From CAYSYM01 sp964435115 (GTDB lineage: Bacteria; Chloroflexota; UBA6077; CF-72), in assembly GCA_964435115.1 (NCBI GenBank), contig CAYSYM010000003.1:62001-126000 (forward strand): DNA of 64,000 bases, given 5' to 3'. Shown here piece by piece: positions 27,422-36,344 of this stretch. The notes beneath the pieces were generated by a model. The model was not told where the DNA came from and made no database searches. It saw nothing but the letters and a program-made list of their open reading frames with translations. The number at the start of each line of letters is the position of its first letter. Position 1 is the stretch's first letter. A program made the position numbers and the translations under genes.

Positions 27422-28693
27422 TCAGCAGGCTACGCCCGGGGTGTCGCCGTGCTCGACCCGACCCGGCAGCCAGAAGCTGCGCGCGGATGCGCCGTAGGGC
27501 CCTGCTCCGCTCCGCTCGGGGACGAGCACCTCACGGCGGTAGCCGGCCGGGAATCGCCCCGCGAGCGCGTCCCGGATCCAGTCGGCGAGGAACGGGAAGG
27601 CCGGCAGACCTCCCAGGTTCCGGCAGCTGAACGGGGCGTGGAAGTCGTTCTCCAGCACCCACAGCTCCTTGGGCCCGGGGATGCTCTCGTACACCGCGTA
27701 CGCGTCCTCCAGGTGGCACAGCGGGTCGTATTCGCCGACGACCTGGAGCGAGGGGCACCGCACGTGCGCTGCCGCCTCGTCCAGTGTGAGCTGCTCGGCC
27801 AGGCGGTCAAAGGCGTCCTCGTCGTGGAGCCCGGCCATGTACATGAACATCTGCTTGAAGCGCGGTGAGGCCTCCTCGAAGATCGCCCGCTTGCTCCCGT
27901 AGCACGCGGCCGCCGTCGCGACGGCCTTCACCCGCTCGTCGTGGGCGGCGAGGCGCATGCCCCAGAACGAGCCCATGCTGAAACCGGACACCGCGATCCG
28001 ATCCGGGTCGACTTCGGCCCGCCGCGCCAGCCAGTCGATGCAGGCGCTGCCCGCCCGTTCGTAGTTGTCCGCCGTCACGCGGATCTTGCGCAGGTTGCTG
28101 ATCCCCTGCCCCGGCCCGTCGATGGTGAGGAGGTGCATACCGCGCGCCAGGAACGGGTTGTTGGCCGGGTCGGGGAATGCCTCCTTGGTCATGTCCATGC
28201 CGGGACAGAAGAGCACCGCGGGCGCCCGGCGGCGATCAGGCAGCAGGTGCAGCAGGCCGGCGATCGTCACGTCCCCCCACGGGATCTCCACCCGCTCGAT
28301 CGGGTGCTCGCTCAGGGCGATGAGGCGGCCGTAGCAGGCCTCCAGGCGCCCGTACAGGTAGATCTTCTCGGGGTGATCGTCCTGGAAGATGGCGTGCTGG
28401 GCGTGGCGGTACGTCTCGCTGGCCCGCCAGTACAGCTCGCGCGCGGTCTCGGCGTGGCCGCGCTCCTCGGCCGCCCGGGCCAGCTCCTCCTGGTGGCGCC
28501 CGATCTTCTCCATGACGCGCGGGATCATCCGGTAGCTCTTCACTTCCGGCGGGAACCGCCGTTCGTCGTAGGCGAAGTTCTGCTCCCGCCCGGTGACCTT
28601 AACCAGGTAGTCCAGCAGCCACTGCTGGTTATCGCGGCGCCGCTCGAGCTTCAGGCTGCCGCTCCGCCGCGCTGCTGCTGCCACGCCTTCCAT
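27422..28693 (-). CDS. Alpha/beta hydrolase (dienelactone hydrolase/DHPON hydrolase-like)
   Basis: A 423-residue hydrolase with a long N-terminal helical cap and a C-terminal alpha/beta domain. The catalytic triad is visible: nucleophile elbow SGFSMGSFWG, Asp in VVGEYDPLC and His in ENDFHAPF. The helical N-terminus and overall length resemble 2,6-dihydroxypseudooxynicotine hydrolase and related C-C bond hydrolases, but the match is by eye. The ATG at 28693 has GGGAGG five bases upstream. It is divergent from the dehydrogenase/GntR operon and shares its operator region, so the GntR protein may control both sides. Confidence 0.85.
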   Translation of the reverse strand: MEGVAAAARRSGSLKLERRRDNQQWLLDYLVKVTGREQNFAYDERRFPPEVKSYRMIPRVMEKIGRHQEELARAAEERGHAETARELYWRASETYRHAQHAIFQDDHPEKIYLYGRLEACYGRLIALSEHPIERVEIPWGDVTIAGLLHLLPDRRRAPAVLFCPGMDMTKEAFPDPANNPFLARGMHLLTIDGPGQGISNLRKIRVTADNYERAGSACIDWLARRAEVDPDRIAVSGFSMGSFWGMRLAAHDERVKAVATAAACYGSKRAIFEEASPRFKQMFMYMAGLHDEDAFDRLAEQLTLDEAAAHVRCPSLQVVGEYDPLCHLEDAYAVYESIPGPKELWVLENDFHAPFSCRNLGGLPAFPFLADWIRDALAGRFPAGYRREVLVPERSGAGPYGASARSFWLPGRVEHGDTPGVAC

Positions 28694-28754
28694 CCGTCCT
28701 CCCGTCCCGTTCAACCCACCGCCCACCGCCCGCTTCGGCGCCTCGACCGCCCCC

Positions 28755-28783
28755 TTGACAGGCCGGGCCGTCCTCCGTAGACT
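28755..28783 (+). promoter_or_regulatory. Promoter of the dehydrogenase-GntR operon
   Basis: A consensus -35 TTGACA (28755-28760) and a -10 TAGACT (28778-28783) are separated by 17 bases. A start near 28790 falls inside the palindrome described next, so a bound repressor would block initiation or early elongation. An AGGAGG ribosome site then precedes the ATG at 28832. Confidence 0.6.
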
Positions 28784-28786
28784 CGT

Positions 28787-28812
28787 TTCGTCGACGGTAT
28801 ACTGTCGACGAA
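28787..28812. promoter_or_regulatory. 26-bp palindromic operator, probably for the local GntR protein
   Basis: Twelve of thirteen base pairs match around the centre between 28799 and 28800. The arms contain TTCGTCGAC and GTCGACGAA, and the core is GTATAC, the type of core recognised by FadR-subfamily GntR regulators. It sits between the divergent hydrolase and dehydrogenase genes, directly downstream of the -10. The GntR gene two genes away is the obvious candidate to bind it. Confidence 0.65.
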
Positions 28813-28831
28813 GCATCGTAGAGGAGGGTGC

Positions 28832-29812
28832 ATGGCCCGCGCAAGCGTCGTCGTCACGGACACCGTGTTCCCGTCCCTTGATCCCGAGCGCCGCGTGCTG
28901 GCCGACCTGGCCGAGGTCGTGCTGGCGCCCGCGTCGGATGAGGCGACGCTACGCCAGGTCGCCGCGGACGCGGACGCGGTGCTCAACTGCTACGCCCCGC
29001 TCTCTGCCGACCTGATCCGTTCACTGCGACGCTGCCGGATCATCGCCCGCTACGGCATTGGCGTGGACACGGTCGACCTCCCCGCCGCCACCGCCGCGGG
29101 CATCCTGGTGACCAACGTCCCCGACTACTGCATCGACGAGGTGTCCGACCACGCCCTGGCGCTGATCCTGGCGCTCAGCCGCGGGCTCGCCCGCGCCCGG
29201 CCCGCGACGCGGGCCGGCACGTGGGACCTGGCCAGCGTCCGGCCGCTCCACCGGCTCCGCGGCCAGACCCTGGCGCTGCTCGGCTTCGGCCGCATCGCCC
29301 GGGCGCTCGCCGCCAAGGCGGCTCCCCTGGGCGTGCGGATCCTGGCGTACGACCCCTACCTGGCGCCGGAGGCCATCCGGGCCGGTGGAGCCGAGCCGGC
29401 CGACCTGGCCACCGCGCTCCGCGAGGCTGACGTCGTCTCCGTCCACGTGCCGCTCAGCGCTGAGACGCGCCACCTCATCGGCACCGCCGCCCTCGAGCAG
29501 ATGAAGCCGACCGCGTTCCTCGTGAACACCGCCCGCGGCGGCCTGGTCGACACCCAGGCGCTCACCGCGGCGCTCCAGGCGGGCCGGCTCGCCGGCGCCG
29601 CGCTCGACGTCCTGGAGAGCGAGCCGCCACCGGCGGACCTGCCGCTGCTCCGCCTCCCCAACGTCATCCTGACCCCGCACGCCGCGTTCTACTCGGAGGA
29701 GTCCCTCGTCGAGTTGCAGACCCGCGCCGCCGAGGAGGTCGCCCGCGTGCTGCGCGGCGAGCCGCCGCGCTCGCTGGTCAACGCGGACCTGCTGGCGAGC
29801 CGCGCCGGATGA
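28832..29812 (+). CDS. D-isomer-specific 2-hydroxyacid dehydrogenase (CtBP/PGDH-like)
   Basis: A 326-residue NAD-dependent dehydrogenase. The Rossmann motif is in LALLGFGRIARALAAKA, and the catalytic triad is seen as Arg in NTARGGLVD, Glu in LDVLESEPP and His in LTPHAAFYSEES. The AFYSEES ending is the form seen in C-terminal-binding-protein-like dehydrogenases rather than classical SerA, and no ACT domain follows. AGGAGG lies six bases before the ATG. The stop overlaps the GntR start (ATGA). It likely oxidises or reduces a 2-hydroxy/2-oxo acid imported or produced by its neighbours. Confidence 0.9.
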   Translation: MARASVVVTDTVFPSLDPERRVLADLAEVVLAPASDEATLRQVAADADAVLNCYAPLSADLIRSLRRCRIIARYGIGVDTVDLPAATAAGILVTNVPDYCIDEVSDHALALILALSRGLARARPATRAGTWDLASVRPLHRLRGQTLALLGFGRIARALAAKAAPLGVRILAYDPYLAPEAIRAGGAEPADLATALREADVVSVHVPLSAETRHLIGTAALEQMKPTAFLVNTARGGLVDTQALTAALQAGRLAGAALDVLESEPPPADLPLLRLPNVILTPHAAFYSEESLVELQTRAAEEVARVLRGEPPRSLVNADLLASRAG

Positions 29813-30561
29813 GCGCCGCCATGCCCCGGGCTGCCATTCGCGACCACCCCTCGCTGCGGGAGGTGGTCTACCGGCAGATCAAGGAGGCGATCTTCAGCGG
29901 GCGCCTCGAGCCGGGCAGGCGGATCGTGGAGCAGAACCTCTCGGACGAGCTCGGCGTGAGCCGCAGCCCGGTGCGCGAGGCGCTGCGCCGCCTGGAGCGG
30001 GAAGGGCTGGTGGAAGCCTCGCCGAGGCGGGGTGTCTCGGTGGCCGCCCCGACCGTGCGCGAAGTCATGCACGTCTACACCATTCGTGAGGTGCTCGAGG
30101 GCCTCGCCGCCCGCCTGGCGGCGTGCAACGTTGACGACGACGCCGTGGCCGCGATGGCGCGCATCCTCGTGCGCATGGAGGACGCCGTCCGGCGCGGCGA
30201 CATCAAGGCCGCGTCGCGCGCCGACACCCAGTTCCACGCCCGGCTGCTCGACGCCACCGACAACGAGCGGCTGGTCGACCTCACCTCGCAGCTCGCCGAC
30301 CTGGTACGGCGGGTCCGCGCGGCCGTGCTGGCCGAACCCGGCCGTGCGGAAGCGGTCGTGGGCGAGCACCGCGCCATCCTCGAGGCGCTGGCGGCGCGCG
30401 ACCCGGAGTCCGCCGAGCGCCACATGCGGGCCCACGTGCGGCGGGCCCGCGATCACATGCTACGAATCCTGACGCGGGACGCCGAGTCGGGAGTGAGACC
30501 CAGGGAGGGTGCCGGCGGGCGCGCCCCGGTGATCCGCCGGAGCCGCCTGGAGGCCTCGTGA
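29809..30561 (+). CDS. GntR-family regulator, FCD (FadR) subfamily
   Basis: A 250-residue regulator: winged helix-turn-helix (residues ~15-80, containing SDELGVSRSPVREALRRLE) and an all-helical FCD ligand domain with the metal-site pattern DTQFH, GEHRAI and RAHVRRA. It overlaps the dehydrogenase gene by four bases, so the two are translationally coupled. It very probably represses its own promoter through the 26-bp palindrome at 28787-28812; the inducer should be a hydroxy- or oxo-carboxylate. Confidence 0.93.
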   Translation: MSAAMPRAAIRDHPSLREVVYRQIKEAIFSGRLEPGRRIVEQNLSDELGVSRSPVREALRRLEREGLVEASPRRGVSVAAPTVREVMHVYTIREVLEGLAARLAACNVDDDAVAAMARILVRMEDAVRRGDIKAASRADTQFHARLLDATDNERLVDLTSQLADLVRRVRAAVLAEPGRAEAVVGEHRAILEALAARDPESAERHMRAHVRRARDHMLRILTRDAESGVRPREGAGGRAPVIRRSRLEAS

Positions 30562-30607
30562 GCGAGTAGCCACCCGAGATGGGGGAGTACAGCAGGGAGG
30601 GCAACAG

Positions 30608-31714
30608 ATGACACGCGTCCAGACCGGGTGCCGCGTCGCCGCGCTTCTCGTGATTGCGCTCGTCGTGGGAGTCGGCTGCACCACCGCGCCGCCAGCGGCT
30701 CAGCCAGCCGGGGCCAAGCCTGAACCGGCCGCGCCGCAGGTCGCACCGGCGACGGCGCCCTTGAGCGCCACCATGGCAGTCGGCAACAACCTCAACCACG
30801 TGCCGGCGTTCGTCGGGGTGGAGAAGGGGATCTTCCTCAAGAACGGGCTCGACCTCAAGCTGAAGGTGCTGAACACCGGCGTCGAGATGAACAAGGCGAT
30901 GCAGGCCGGCGAGGCGGCGTTCGCCGGCGCATCGGTCACCAACACCCCGCTCGCCCGCGAGGAGGGCATCCCTCAGGTGGCCGTCGTCGGCTACATGAAC
31001 GACGCCACCACGGCCCGCGGCGATAGTCCGCTGGCGGTGGTGGCGCGCAAGGAGGCCGGGATCGGCGAGGGCAAGATCGAAGCGCTGGCCGGCAAGAAGG
31101 TCGGCCTCGCCGTGGGCGGCACCGGTGACGAGTACCTGCGCCTCCTCTTGAAGACGCGCGGCGTGCCGGATAGCGCGGTCACCTTCATCAACGTCGCGCC
31201 CGGCAACCAGCTCTCGGCGATCCAGAACGGCAGCGTCGACGTCATCTCCACCTGGGAGCCCTACGGCACCCAGATCCTCGAGAAGCTCTCGGGCTCGGTC
31301 CTCGTGATCCGCGGCGGAGGCTACCTCGGCTACGTCATCATGGCCTCCAGCACCGAGGAGATCATTAAGAACCAGCCCGAGCTGGTGAAACGGTTCGTGG
31401 CGGGGGTGGCCGAGGCCACCCAGTACGCGCGCCAGAACCCGGACGAGGCGGCCGAGATCTCGACCCGCTGGATCCCCGGCCTCGACGTGGAGGTGGCCAA
31501 GAAGGCGATTCGGTTCATGCCGTTCGATGCCCGCATCAGCAAGTACTCGATCCAGGCGTTCGAGGACTCCGTCAAGGTCCTGCTGGACCAGAAGAAGCTC
31601 AAGCAGTCGGTCTCAGTCGCAGACGCTATCAACACGACCTTCATCGAGCAGGTGATGCGCGAGCGCCCGGAGCTCTTCAGCGACCTCAAGCCGATCCCCT
31701 CAGCGCGACTGTAG
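30608..31714 (+). CDS. NitT/TauT-type ABC substrate-binding lipoprotein
   Basis: A 368-residue SsuA/ThiY-like binding protein: leader with hydrophobic core, lipobox VVGVGC, Ala/Pro linker, then the two-lobe domain (VGNNLNHVPAFVGVEKGIF, GKKVGLAVGGTGDEYLRLLL, VDVISTWEPYGTQI). GGGAGG lies seven bases before the ATG. It should bind a small carboxylate, sulfonate or similar anion. The last five codons and stop are within the left copy of the 228-bp inverted repeat, so the original C-terminus may have been replaced. The partner ATPase gene is 5.3 kb away beyond the repeat-bounded segment, and no permease is seen. Confidence 0.9.
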   Translation: MTRVQTGCRVAALLVIALVVGVGCTTAPPAAQPAGAKPEPAAPQVAPATAPLSATMAVGNNLNHVPAFVGVEKGIFLKNGLDLKLKVLNTGVEMNKAMQAGEAAFAGASVTNTPLAREEGIPQVAVVGYMNDATTARGDSPLAVVARKEAGIGEGKIEALAGKKVGLAVGGTGDEYLRLLLKTRGVPDSAVTFINVAPGNQLSAIQNGSVDVISTWEPYGTQILEKLSGSVLVIRGGGYLGYVIMASSTEEIIKNQPELVKRFVAGVAEATQYARQNPDEAAEISTRWIPGLDVEVAKKAIRFMPFDARISKYSIQAFEDSVKVLLDQKKLKQSVSVADAINTTFIEQVMRERPELFSDLKPIPSARL

Positions 31715-31926
31715 CCGTTCAGGCGGCGTAGCAGCGGGTGGTGGTGAGGCGGTCCACGCGGGGCCGGGGGAGGTGTCCCCGCTCGCCCTCGGGAGCGGAC
31801 GTGCCGGGAACCTCGTGCGCCCCCAGCTCGCGGCGGACCAGCGCCAGCGCATCGACGCGGGTCGGGTGGGCCTTGCGCTCCCGGGCGGCCTGCCGAAGGG
31901 CGGGGCGCGGCGTGGGCAGCCGCCGG
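31699..31926 (+). repeat. 228-bp inverted repeat, left copy
   Basis: By base-by-base comparison this segment is the exact reverse complement of 36825-37052 (no mismatch found). It begins within the last codons of the binding-protein gene and runs into non-coding sequence. Flanking bases differ at both ends and no target-site duplication is seen. Open frames inside it on the plus strand have no recognisable product. Confidence 0.95.
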
Positions 31927-32007
31927 TGGGAGGGTACGCGGCGGCCTCGTCCCTCCTGGACAGAGCGGGGATGCCGCCTACCCTACCGTGCTTCCCGGCT
32001 CAAAGGG

Positions 32008-32388
32008 CTAAAGTCGAGAGAAGACGAGATTGACTAGGAAGAGGAAGGCCAGCGGGAGGGTGTCCACGATGCCGAACAGCGCGTACGCGAACGCCACACC
32101 ACCGTGCAGGAGATTGGTCGCCACGAGCGTGGTCCGCCTGTCCCAGCGGTCCACGTAGACGCCCGCCGGAGCGCCGATGAGCACGCTGGGGAGAATGAGC
32201 GTGAGCACTGCGAGGCTCAACTGCGTGCTGGAGCTGCTCTTCTGGTGGACGAGAATGACGATCCCATACCAGATGGCGTTCTGTGCCGTCTGACTGATCG
32301 CTTGAGCTAGCCACAGCGATTCGAAGGCACGGTTTCGCCACGGTACGGCATCGGCCGCGGTGGTCGTCGGCCCCCAGGGCGCTGCCAC
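32008..32388 (-). pseudogene. MFS transporter, N-terminal fragment
   Basis: About 126 residues of a major facilitator. The pattern NRAFESLWLAQAISQTAQNA, then a hydrophobic helix, PSVLIGAPAGVYVDRWDRRT (the A-like motif of the loop between helices 2 and 3) and two more hydrophobic stretches match the first three or four helices of a 12-helix drug or macrolide exporter. It ends at 32008 in a stop, about 80 bases from the inverted repeat, so eight or more helices are missing. No ATG is in frame; a GTG at 32388 is the best start, though the frame is open further upstream. G+C looks lower than in the neighbouring operons. Confidence 0.6.
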
Positions 32389-33028
32389 CGCCGCGTGGGA
32401 CTGAGGCGTAACGTGGCGCCTGACGCCCTGCCCACTTCGGCTGTGAGACACGAGGTGATGCGCCAACGGGACAGACCCCTACGCACGAGGCGAAGGCGCG
32501 AACACGCAGCGTGAAGGACAGCCGTCCCACCCGTGGCCCGTCGTTCCGCCTTCGAAACTCCTGGACGCGTCAGCGAACGAAGCTCCGCGGCCCACTCGAG
32601 ACCAGAGCCGTCTCAGCAGCCTGTGCGACGCCGACACGTTCCGATGGCGGCGGCAATCAGCCGCCTGGTTCACTCCGGCGTTGCCCTACCTCGCCTGTGC
32701 CTCCCCAGGCGCCCCACCATCCGTGGGGCTCCCGCAAGTCACATGTCAGGGGGGCAGTGAGAAGCTGGGAGCCAGGCGCAGTGGGGTGCAACCCGACGAC
32801 ACCACGATTGGGGCACTCAGGCGCGCCGCCGCACGAAGGAGCGAGACGGAGGCAAGGGAGTGGCCTGGCTGCTCGCCGAGGCAGCGCGGAGCGGTGGCTC
32901 GGACTTCTTGAGGGTGGCCGGATGCGTGCGATGCATGGGAGTGGGGAATGGGACGGTCTGTCGTCCCGTCGAGGGGCGCATCCACGGCAGCCCAGTGGAC
33001 ATGACCGTGGCACGCGGGCCGAAGCGAC
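32389..33028. other. No recognisable gene
   Basis: This 640-base stretch between the MFS fragment and the response regulator has only short overlapping open frames on both strands with no family resemblance. The composition is mixed and less GC-biased at third positions than true genes here. It may be decayed DNA of the accessory segment. Confidence 0.5.
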
Positions 33029-33538
33029 TCATGGTGCGTGCCGTCGGATGAGCTCAAGCAGGGCGTCCAGATCAAACGGCTTCTCGCCGAAGCCCGCCGC
33101 GCCGAGCTCGGCCATCCGCCATCGCGCGGCACGGTCGGTGGTGAACGCGATGATCGGGGCGTGCGGCCCGGGTAGGCGCTCGTACAGTGCAGCGAAGCCA
33201 CAGCCATCGAGGATGGGCATGTGCACGTCCAGCAAGATGCCGTCAGGACCGTGCGCCCGGACGCGCTCGAGTCCGGTCCGGCCATCTTGCGCGGTGGCCA
33301 CCTCGTACCCCTCGTCGCGTAGCGCGGGCGCGACCACCTCGCAAATCTGGGTGTCGTCGTCCACGACGAGGACGCGCCGTGGCGGTTCGCAGGCAGGTCC
33401 CGCTGCCGCTGGGCTGACCTGGGCCTGCAGCGTGTGCCCTCGACCGTCCCGCCTGTTTCGCCCCTGAGGCTTCTCCAGAGGCTCTACCGGTCGCACGGAA
33501 ATCGTGTGGTCTCGGGTGCGCACCTCCAACGCCACCAT
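33029..33538 (-). CDS. Single-domain response regulator (REC)
   Basis: The C-terminal ~115 residues form a receiver domain: acidic pocket in RRVLVVDDDTQICE, phospho-acceptor Asp in GILLDVHMPILDG, conserved Thr in IIAFTTD and Lys in FGEKPF. No output domain follows, so it works through protein contacts, as CheY or Spo0F do. The start is uncertain: the ATG at 33538 gives a non-conserved N-terminal tail of about 55 residues, and no strong ribosome site is seen at any candidate. It is transcribed away from the histidine kinase 660 bases to the right, which has no other visible partner. Confidence 0.75.
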   Translation of the reverse strand: MVALEVRTRDHTISVRPVEPLEKPQGRNRRDGRGHTLQAQVSPAAAGPACEPPRRVLVVDDDTQICEVVAPALRDEGYEVATAQDGRTGLERVRAHGPDGILLDVHMPILDGCGFAALYERLPGPHAPIIAFTTDRAARWRMAELGAAGFGEKPFDLDALLELIRRHAP

Positions 33539-34194
33539 GGGGAGCGTGAGCGGCAACCGGCGTGCCACACGCCTGGAAATCGCGGACGCATAGCAGAGCA
33601 TCGGCGGGCACGGCCGAGGGTGGCGGCCCGGCCGCCGCCGACCAAGCAGCTGCCTCGACGGCCGAGGCGGGAGGTCTTCAGATCCCTTGGCCAGGCGGTC
33701 CAATCACGCGGGTGGTCTGCACCGTCGCGCCCATCCGTCTCGTCCCGGATGACACGCTTCTCCGCCGCCGTCTGCTCGACGAAGGGCCTGGCGCCCGGGA
33801 TCGCAAGCGTCCTCGCGGTCCGCCCGCGGACGTTCGCGTACGGTACGGATGTCATCAACCGGATTACCACACGCCGGCGACCGGGAAGCCGTGTTTGCTC
33901 GCGATGCTTGCCCCTCGGCTCGCGCGCCATCACGGGAGTTCGCGCGCGCCATCGCGGGAGACAGCGGAGCCCGCGGCGCCGATCGGGCGTGGCGCTTCCG
34001 AAGCGGAGCGATCCAGCCCTGCTGTGCCGCCTGACACCGAAGCGCGCGCACGACCTGCCGGACCCGGCACTCCGCGAGACGAACCATCGCGGGACGTTGC
34101 CCGTGGCCGCACCAATACTTGGGCCACGCACGGCTAGCCTCTAGAATCGGGTGCGGACCCGCCCACGCGCCAGTCTGGCCCGACGGAGATGCTG
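33539..34194. other. Intergenic region with no recognisable gene
   Basis: This 656-base gap lies between the divergent response regulator and histidine kinase genes. Long open frames cross it on both strands but none resembles a known family. It contains a near-repeat of GCGCGCCATC-x-CGGGA twice around 33930-33960 and the candidate kinase promoter at its right end. Confidence 0.5.
34119..34147 (+). promoter_or_regulatory. Candidate promoter of the histidine kinase
   Basis: TTGGGC (34119-34124) and TAGAAT (34142-34147), 17 bases apart, lie about 48 bases before the kinase start. The -10 is five of six to consensus, the -35 only three of six. Confidence 0.4.
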
Positions 34195-35457
34195 ATGACG
34201 CCGCCGAACGCCGATGCCGACGCCGATGCGAACGCACGCATCGCGCCGCTGACGCAGCACGCTGAGCTGGGTGAGGTCGCCGCGGCGCTCACCCGCGAGC
34301 GCGATGCCATCCTACACGCGTGGCTCGAGGCCGCGCGCCTTCAGGCGTTCCACGTCGGCCGGCGCGAACGTGCGGTGGCGGACAACATCCCGATGCTGTT
34401 CGATGCGCTCGTGGCGCTCCTGCAGCGCAGCGCCCCGCGCTGGGTCGAGCCGGGGCCGCCCCTCGAGGACCCCGCGATCTTGCGCGCGGCCCAAGAGCAC
34501 GCGCGGGTCCGCTTCGAGCAGGGCCTGCAGCCGGCCGACGTGGTCACGGAGTTTCGCTTGCTGCGCCAGGAGATTGGGCGAGCCCTCCGGTTCCACCTGG
34601 CCGATCGTGCCCCGTTGAGCGACGTCCTGGCGGCCGAGCTGCTCGTCCACGACGCGCTGGACGGCGCCATCTCGGTGGCGCTCGACGCCATCACGACGCA
34701 CATCGAGGAGGTCCGCGAGGACTTCCTCGCCACGACGCTGCACGACGTGGGCCAGCCCTTGACGGCCGTCAAGGGCAGCATTGGCCTCGCCCTGCGTGAG
34801 CTCCAACACCCCCCGCTTGACCGCGAGCAGCTCGCACGCACGTTGGGTCGGGCGGCGGCCGAGACGGAGCGTCTGTGGGCGCTGTTGGCCGACCTCGCGG
34901 ACCGGTCGCGCCTGGCGCTCGGACGCCACGACGTGCACCTCGACGCTCTGGACCTGAGCGCGCTGGTGCGCGCGGTGGTCGAACGGGTCGACCCGGAGGA
35001 GGCCCGACGCGTCGTCATCGTCGACGCGGTGCACCCCATGACGGTGCGGGGCGATGCCCGTCTCCTCGCGCGCGTGCTGGACAATCTCCTCTCCAATGCG
35101 CTCAAGTACTCCGCGCCGCTGGGGCGGGTGACGGTCGCGCTCGCGCGCGAGGCCGACCGCGCGCAGGTGGCGGTCCAGGATACGGGCATCGGCCTGACGG
35201 CCGACGAGCTGGAGGGCTTGTTCCGGCGCTACGCGCGTGCGGGCTCCGCCGTCGCGCGCGGGGTCCCCGGAGATGGGCTGGGCCTGTATCTGTCGCGCGG
35301 CATCGTGGAGGCACATGGCGGACGGCTCTGGCTCGAGTCGCCCGGACGCGACCAGGGAACGACAGCCCACCTCGTCCTCCCCACCGCGCCCATCGATGCG
35401 AGCGACGTCCCGCTTTCCCTGACGGCGCAGCCTGGAGCACGCGGCCCCAGCAACTAA
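34195..35457 (+). CDS. Sensor histidine kinase with RsbRD-like N-terminal domain
   Basis: A 420-residue soluble kinase with no membrane helix. Residues ~20-150 (ILHAWLEAARLQAF, then FEQGLQPADVVTEFRLLRQEI) resemble the RsbRD N-terminal sensor domain. The dimerisation domain has TTLHDVGQPLTAVKGSIGLA, with the phospho-acceptor His in a DVGQPL context instead of the usual ELRTPL. The ATP lid has the N box DNLLSNALKYS, G1 DTGIGL and G2 GDGLGLYLSRGIVEAHGG. The ATG at 34195 is preferred over 34189 because GGAG is then seven rather than one base away. Its likely partner is the divergent REC protein. Confidence 0.9.
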   Translation: MTPPNADADADANARIAPLTQHAELGEVAAALTRERDAILHAWLEAARLQAFHVGRRERAVADNIPMLFDALVALLQRSAPRWVEPGPPLEDPAILRAAQEHARVRFEQGLQPADVVTEFRLLRQEIGRALRFHLADRAPLSDVLAAELLVHDALDGAISVALDAITTHIEEVREDFLATTLHDVGQPLTAVKGSIGLALRELQHPPLDREQLARTLGRAAAETERLWALLADLADRSRLALGRHDVHLDALDLSALVRAVVERVDPEEARRVVIVDAVHPMTVRGDARLLARVLDNLLSNALKYSAPLGRVTVALAREADRAQVAVQDTGIGLTADELEGLFRRYARAGSAVARGVPGDGLGLYLSRGIVEAHGGRLWLESPGRDQGTTAHLVLPTAPIDASDVPLSLTAQPGARGPSN

Positions 35458-35545
35458 CGGACCTTCTGGAGCGGGGTCCCCTGGCCGCAGGTCCGTATCA
35501 TGATCAGGCGGCGACGGCGTCCACGGTGCCCGGGAGGGAGGCCGC

Positions 35546-35983
35546 GTGTCCGAGCGCTTGACGGTTGACCACAGCCTGGTCACGGAGCTCGTCCTGCTGC
35601 GTGCCCGCCTGGAGCTTGCGGGCGCGCGCCTGGAACTGGAGCGTGACCAAGCGCAGGAGCGCGCCGACAAGGACGCGATCGGCGCGCTCACCCAGGGACT
35701 GGTGATCCTGACGCGCGTGCGGAACGACGTGCAGGCGGCGCTGAAGGACGCAGCGGGCGACGAAGCCTCCCTGGACCTGCGATTGGAGGGCCCGGCGGTC
35801 GTGAAGGCGCTGCGTGGGATGCGCGAGACGGTCCAGCAGCGGGTCGGGAGCCCGGCGGGCGGGGCCTCCGTGCGAGCGGAGCTCGAGGTGGTCTGGGCCG
35901 AGCTCGAAGCGTTGCGGCAGTCGGAGCAGGGCGCGCTGAAGCGCCTGGCCGAGCTCCAGCGCCGGATCGCGGACGCCGACTGA
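35546..35983 (+). CDS. Hypothetical coiled-coil protein
   Basis: A 145-residue charged helical protein without membrane segments or cysteines. Heptad-like patterns run from residues ~10-45 (LVLLRARLELAGARLELERD) and ~110-143 (ELEVVWAELEALRQSEQGAL), suggesting a coiled coil. The GTG start has GGGAGG upstream. It follows the kinase by 88 bases on the same strand and could be an adaptor for it, but no family is recognised. Confidence 0.65.
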   Translation: MSERLTVDHSLVTELVLLRARLELAGARLELERDQAQERADKDAIGALTQGLVILTRVRNDVQAALKDAAGDEASLDLRLEGPAVVKALRGMRETVQQRVGSPAGGASVRAELEVVWAELEALRQSEQGALKRLAELQRRIADAD

Positions 35984-36344
35984 TCAATGCGCTGAGCGTC
36001 GGTGACCCGGCCTTGCCGGTCGGGGGGCAGGCGCGGGCCGGCGCCGCCGCTTGAGCGTGCCTCGGCTGGTGCGACCGTCCTACCACCACCCACCTATGCA
36101 TGCGCATTCTGTGTCCGTGGGCCAAGAGGCCGAGCTGTTGGGACCGTCTCGCGCCAGGCGGGACGGGTGGGAGATCAGGCTCCTGTCGGTCCGGAGCGCG
36201 GCAGCGACCGCAATGCACAGCGACGGTGATGAGCAGGCGTGGCAAGGCGGGCCGACGGAGGGACGCCTCGTCAACGGCCACCGTGGTGCCGCTTGGTGCG
36301 CGGCGCCTGTGGCGGGAGAAGCGCCGGCAGCCAGGGCGCTGCGC
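35984..36344. other. No recognisable gene
   Basis: This 361-base stretch separates the coiled-coil gene from the ArsR-like pseudogene. The frame of the latter is open here, but the residues encoded do not look like a protein domain. No promoter stands out. Confidence 0.45.

Noticed and set aside
31738..32037. Open frames in and after the left inverted repeat
   Set aside because: The products are Arg/Ser-rich with no ribosome site; the same frame in the right repeat is antisense to a different frame with better codon use.
33704..34237. Minus-strand open frame between the response regulator and the kinase
   Set aside because: It overlaps the kinase start and promoter, is Arg/Ser/Ala-rich throughout and has no recognisable domain.
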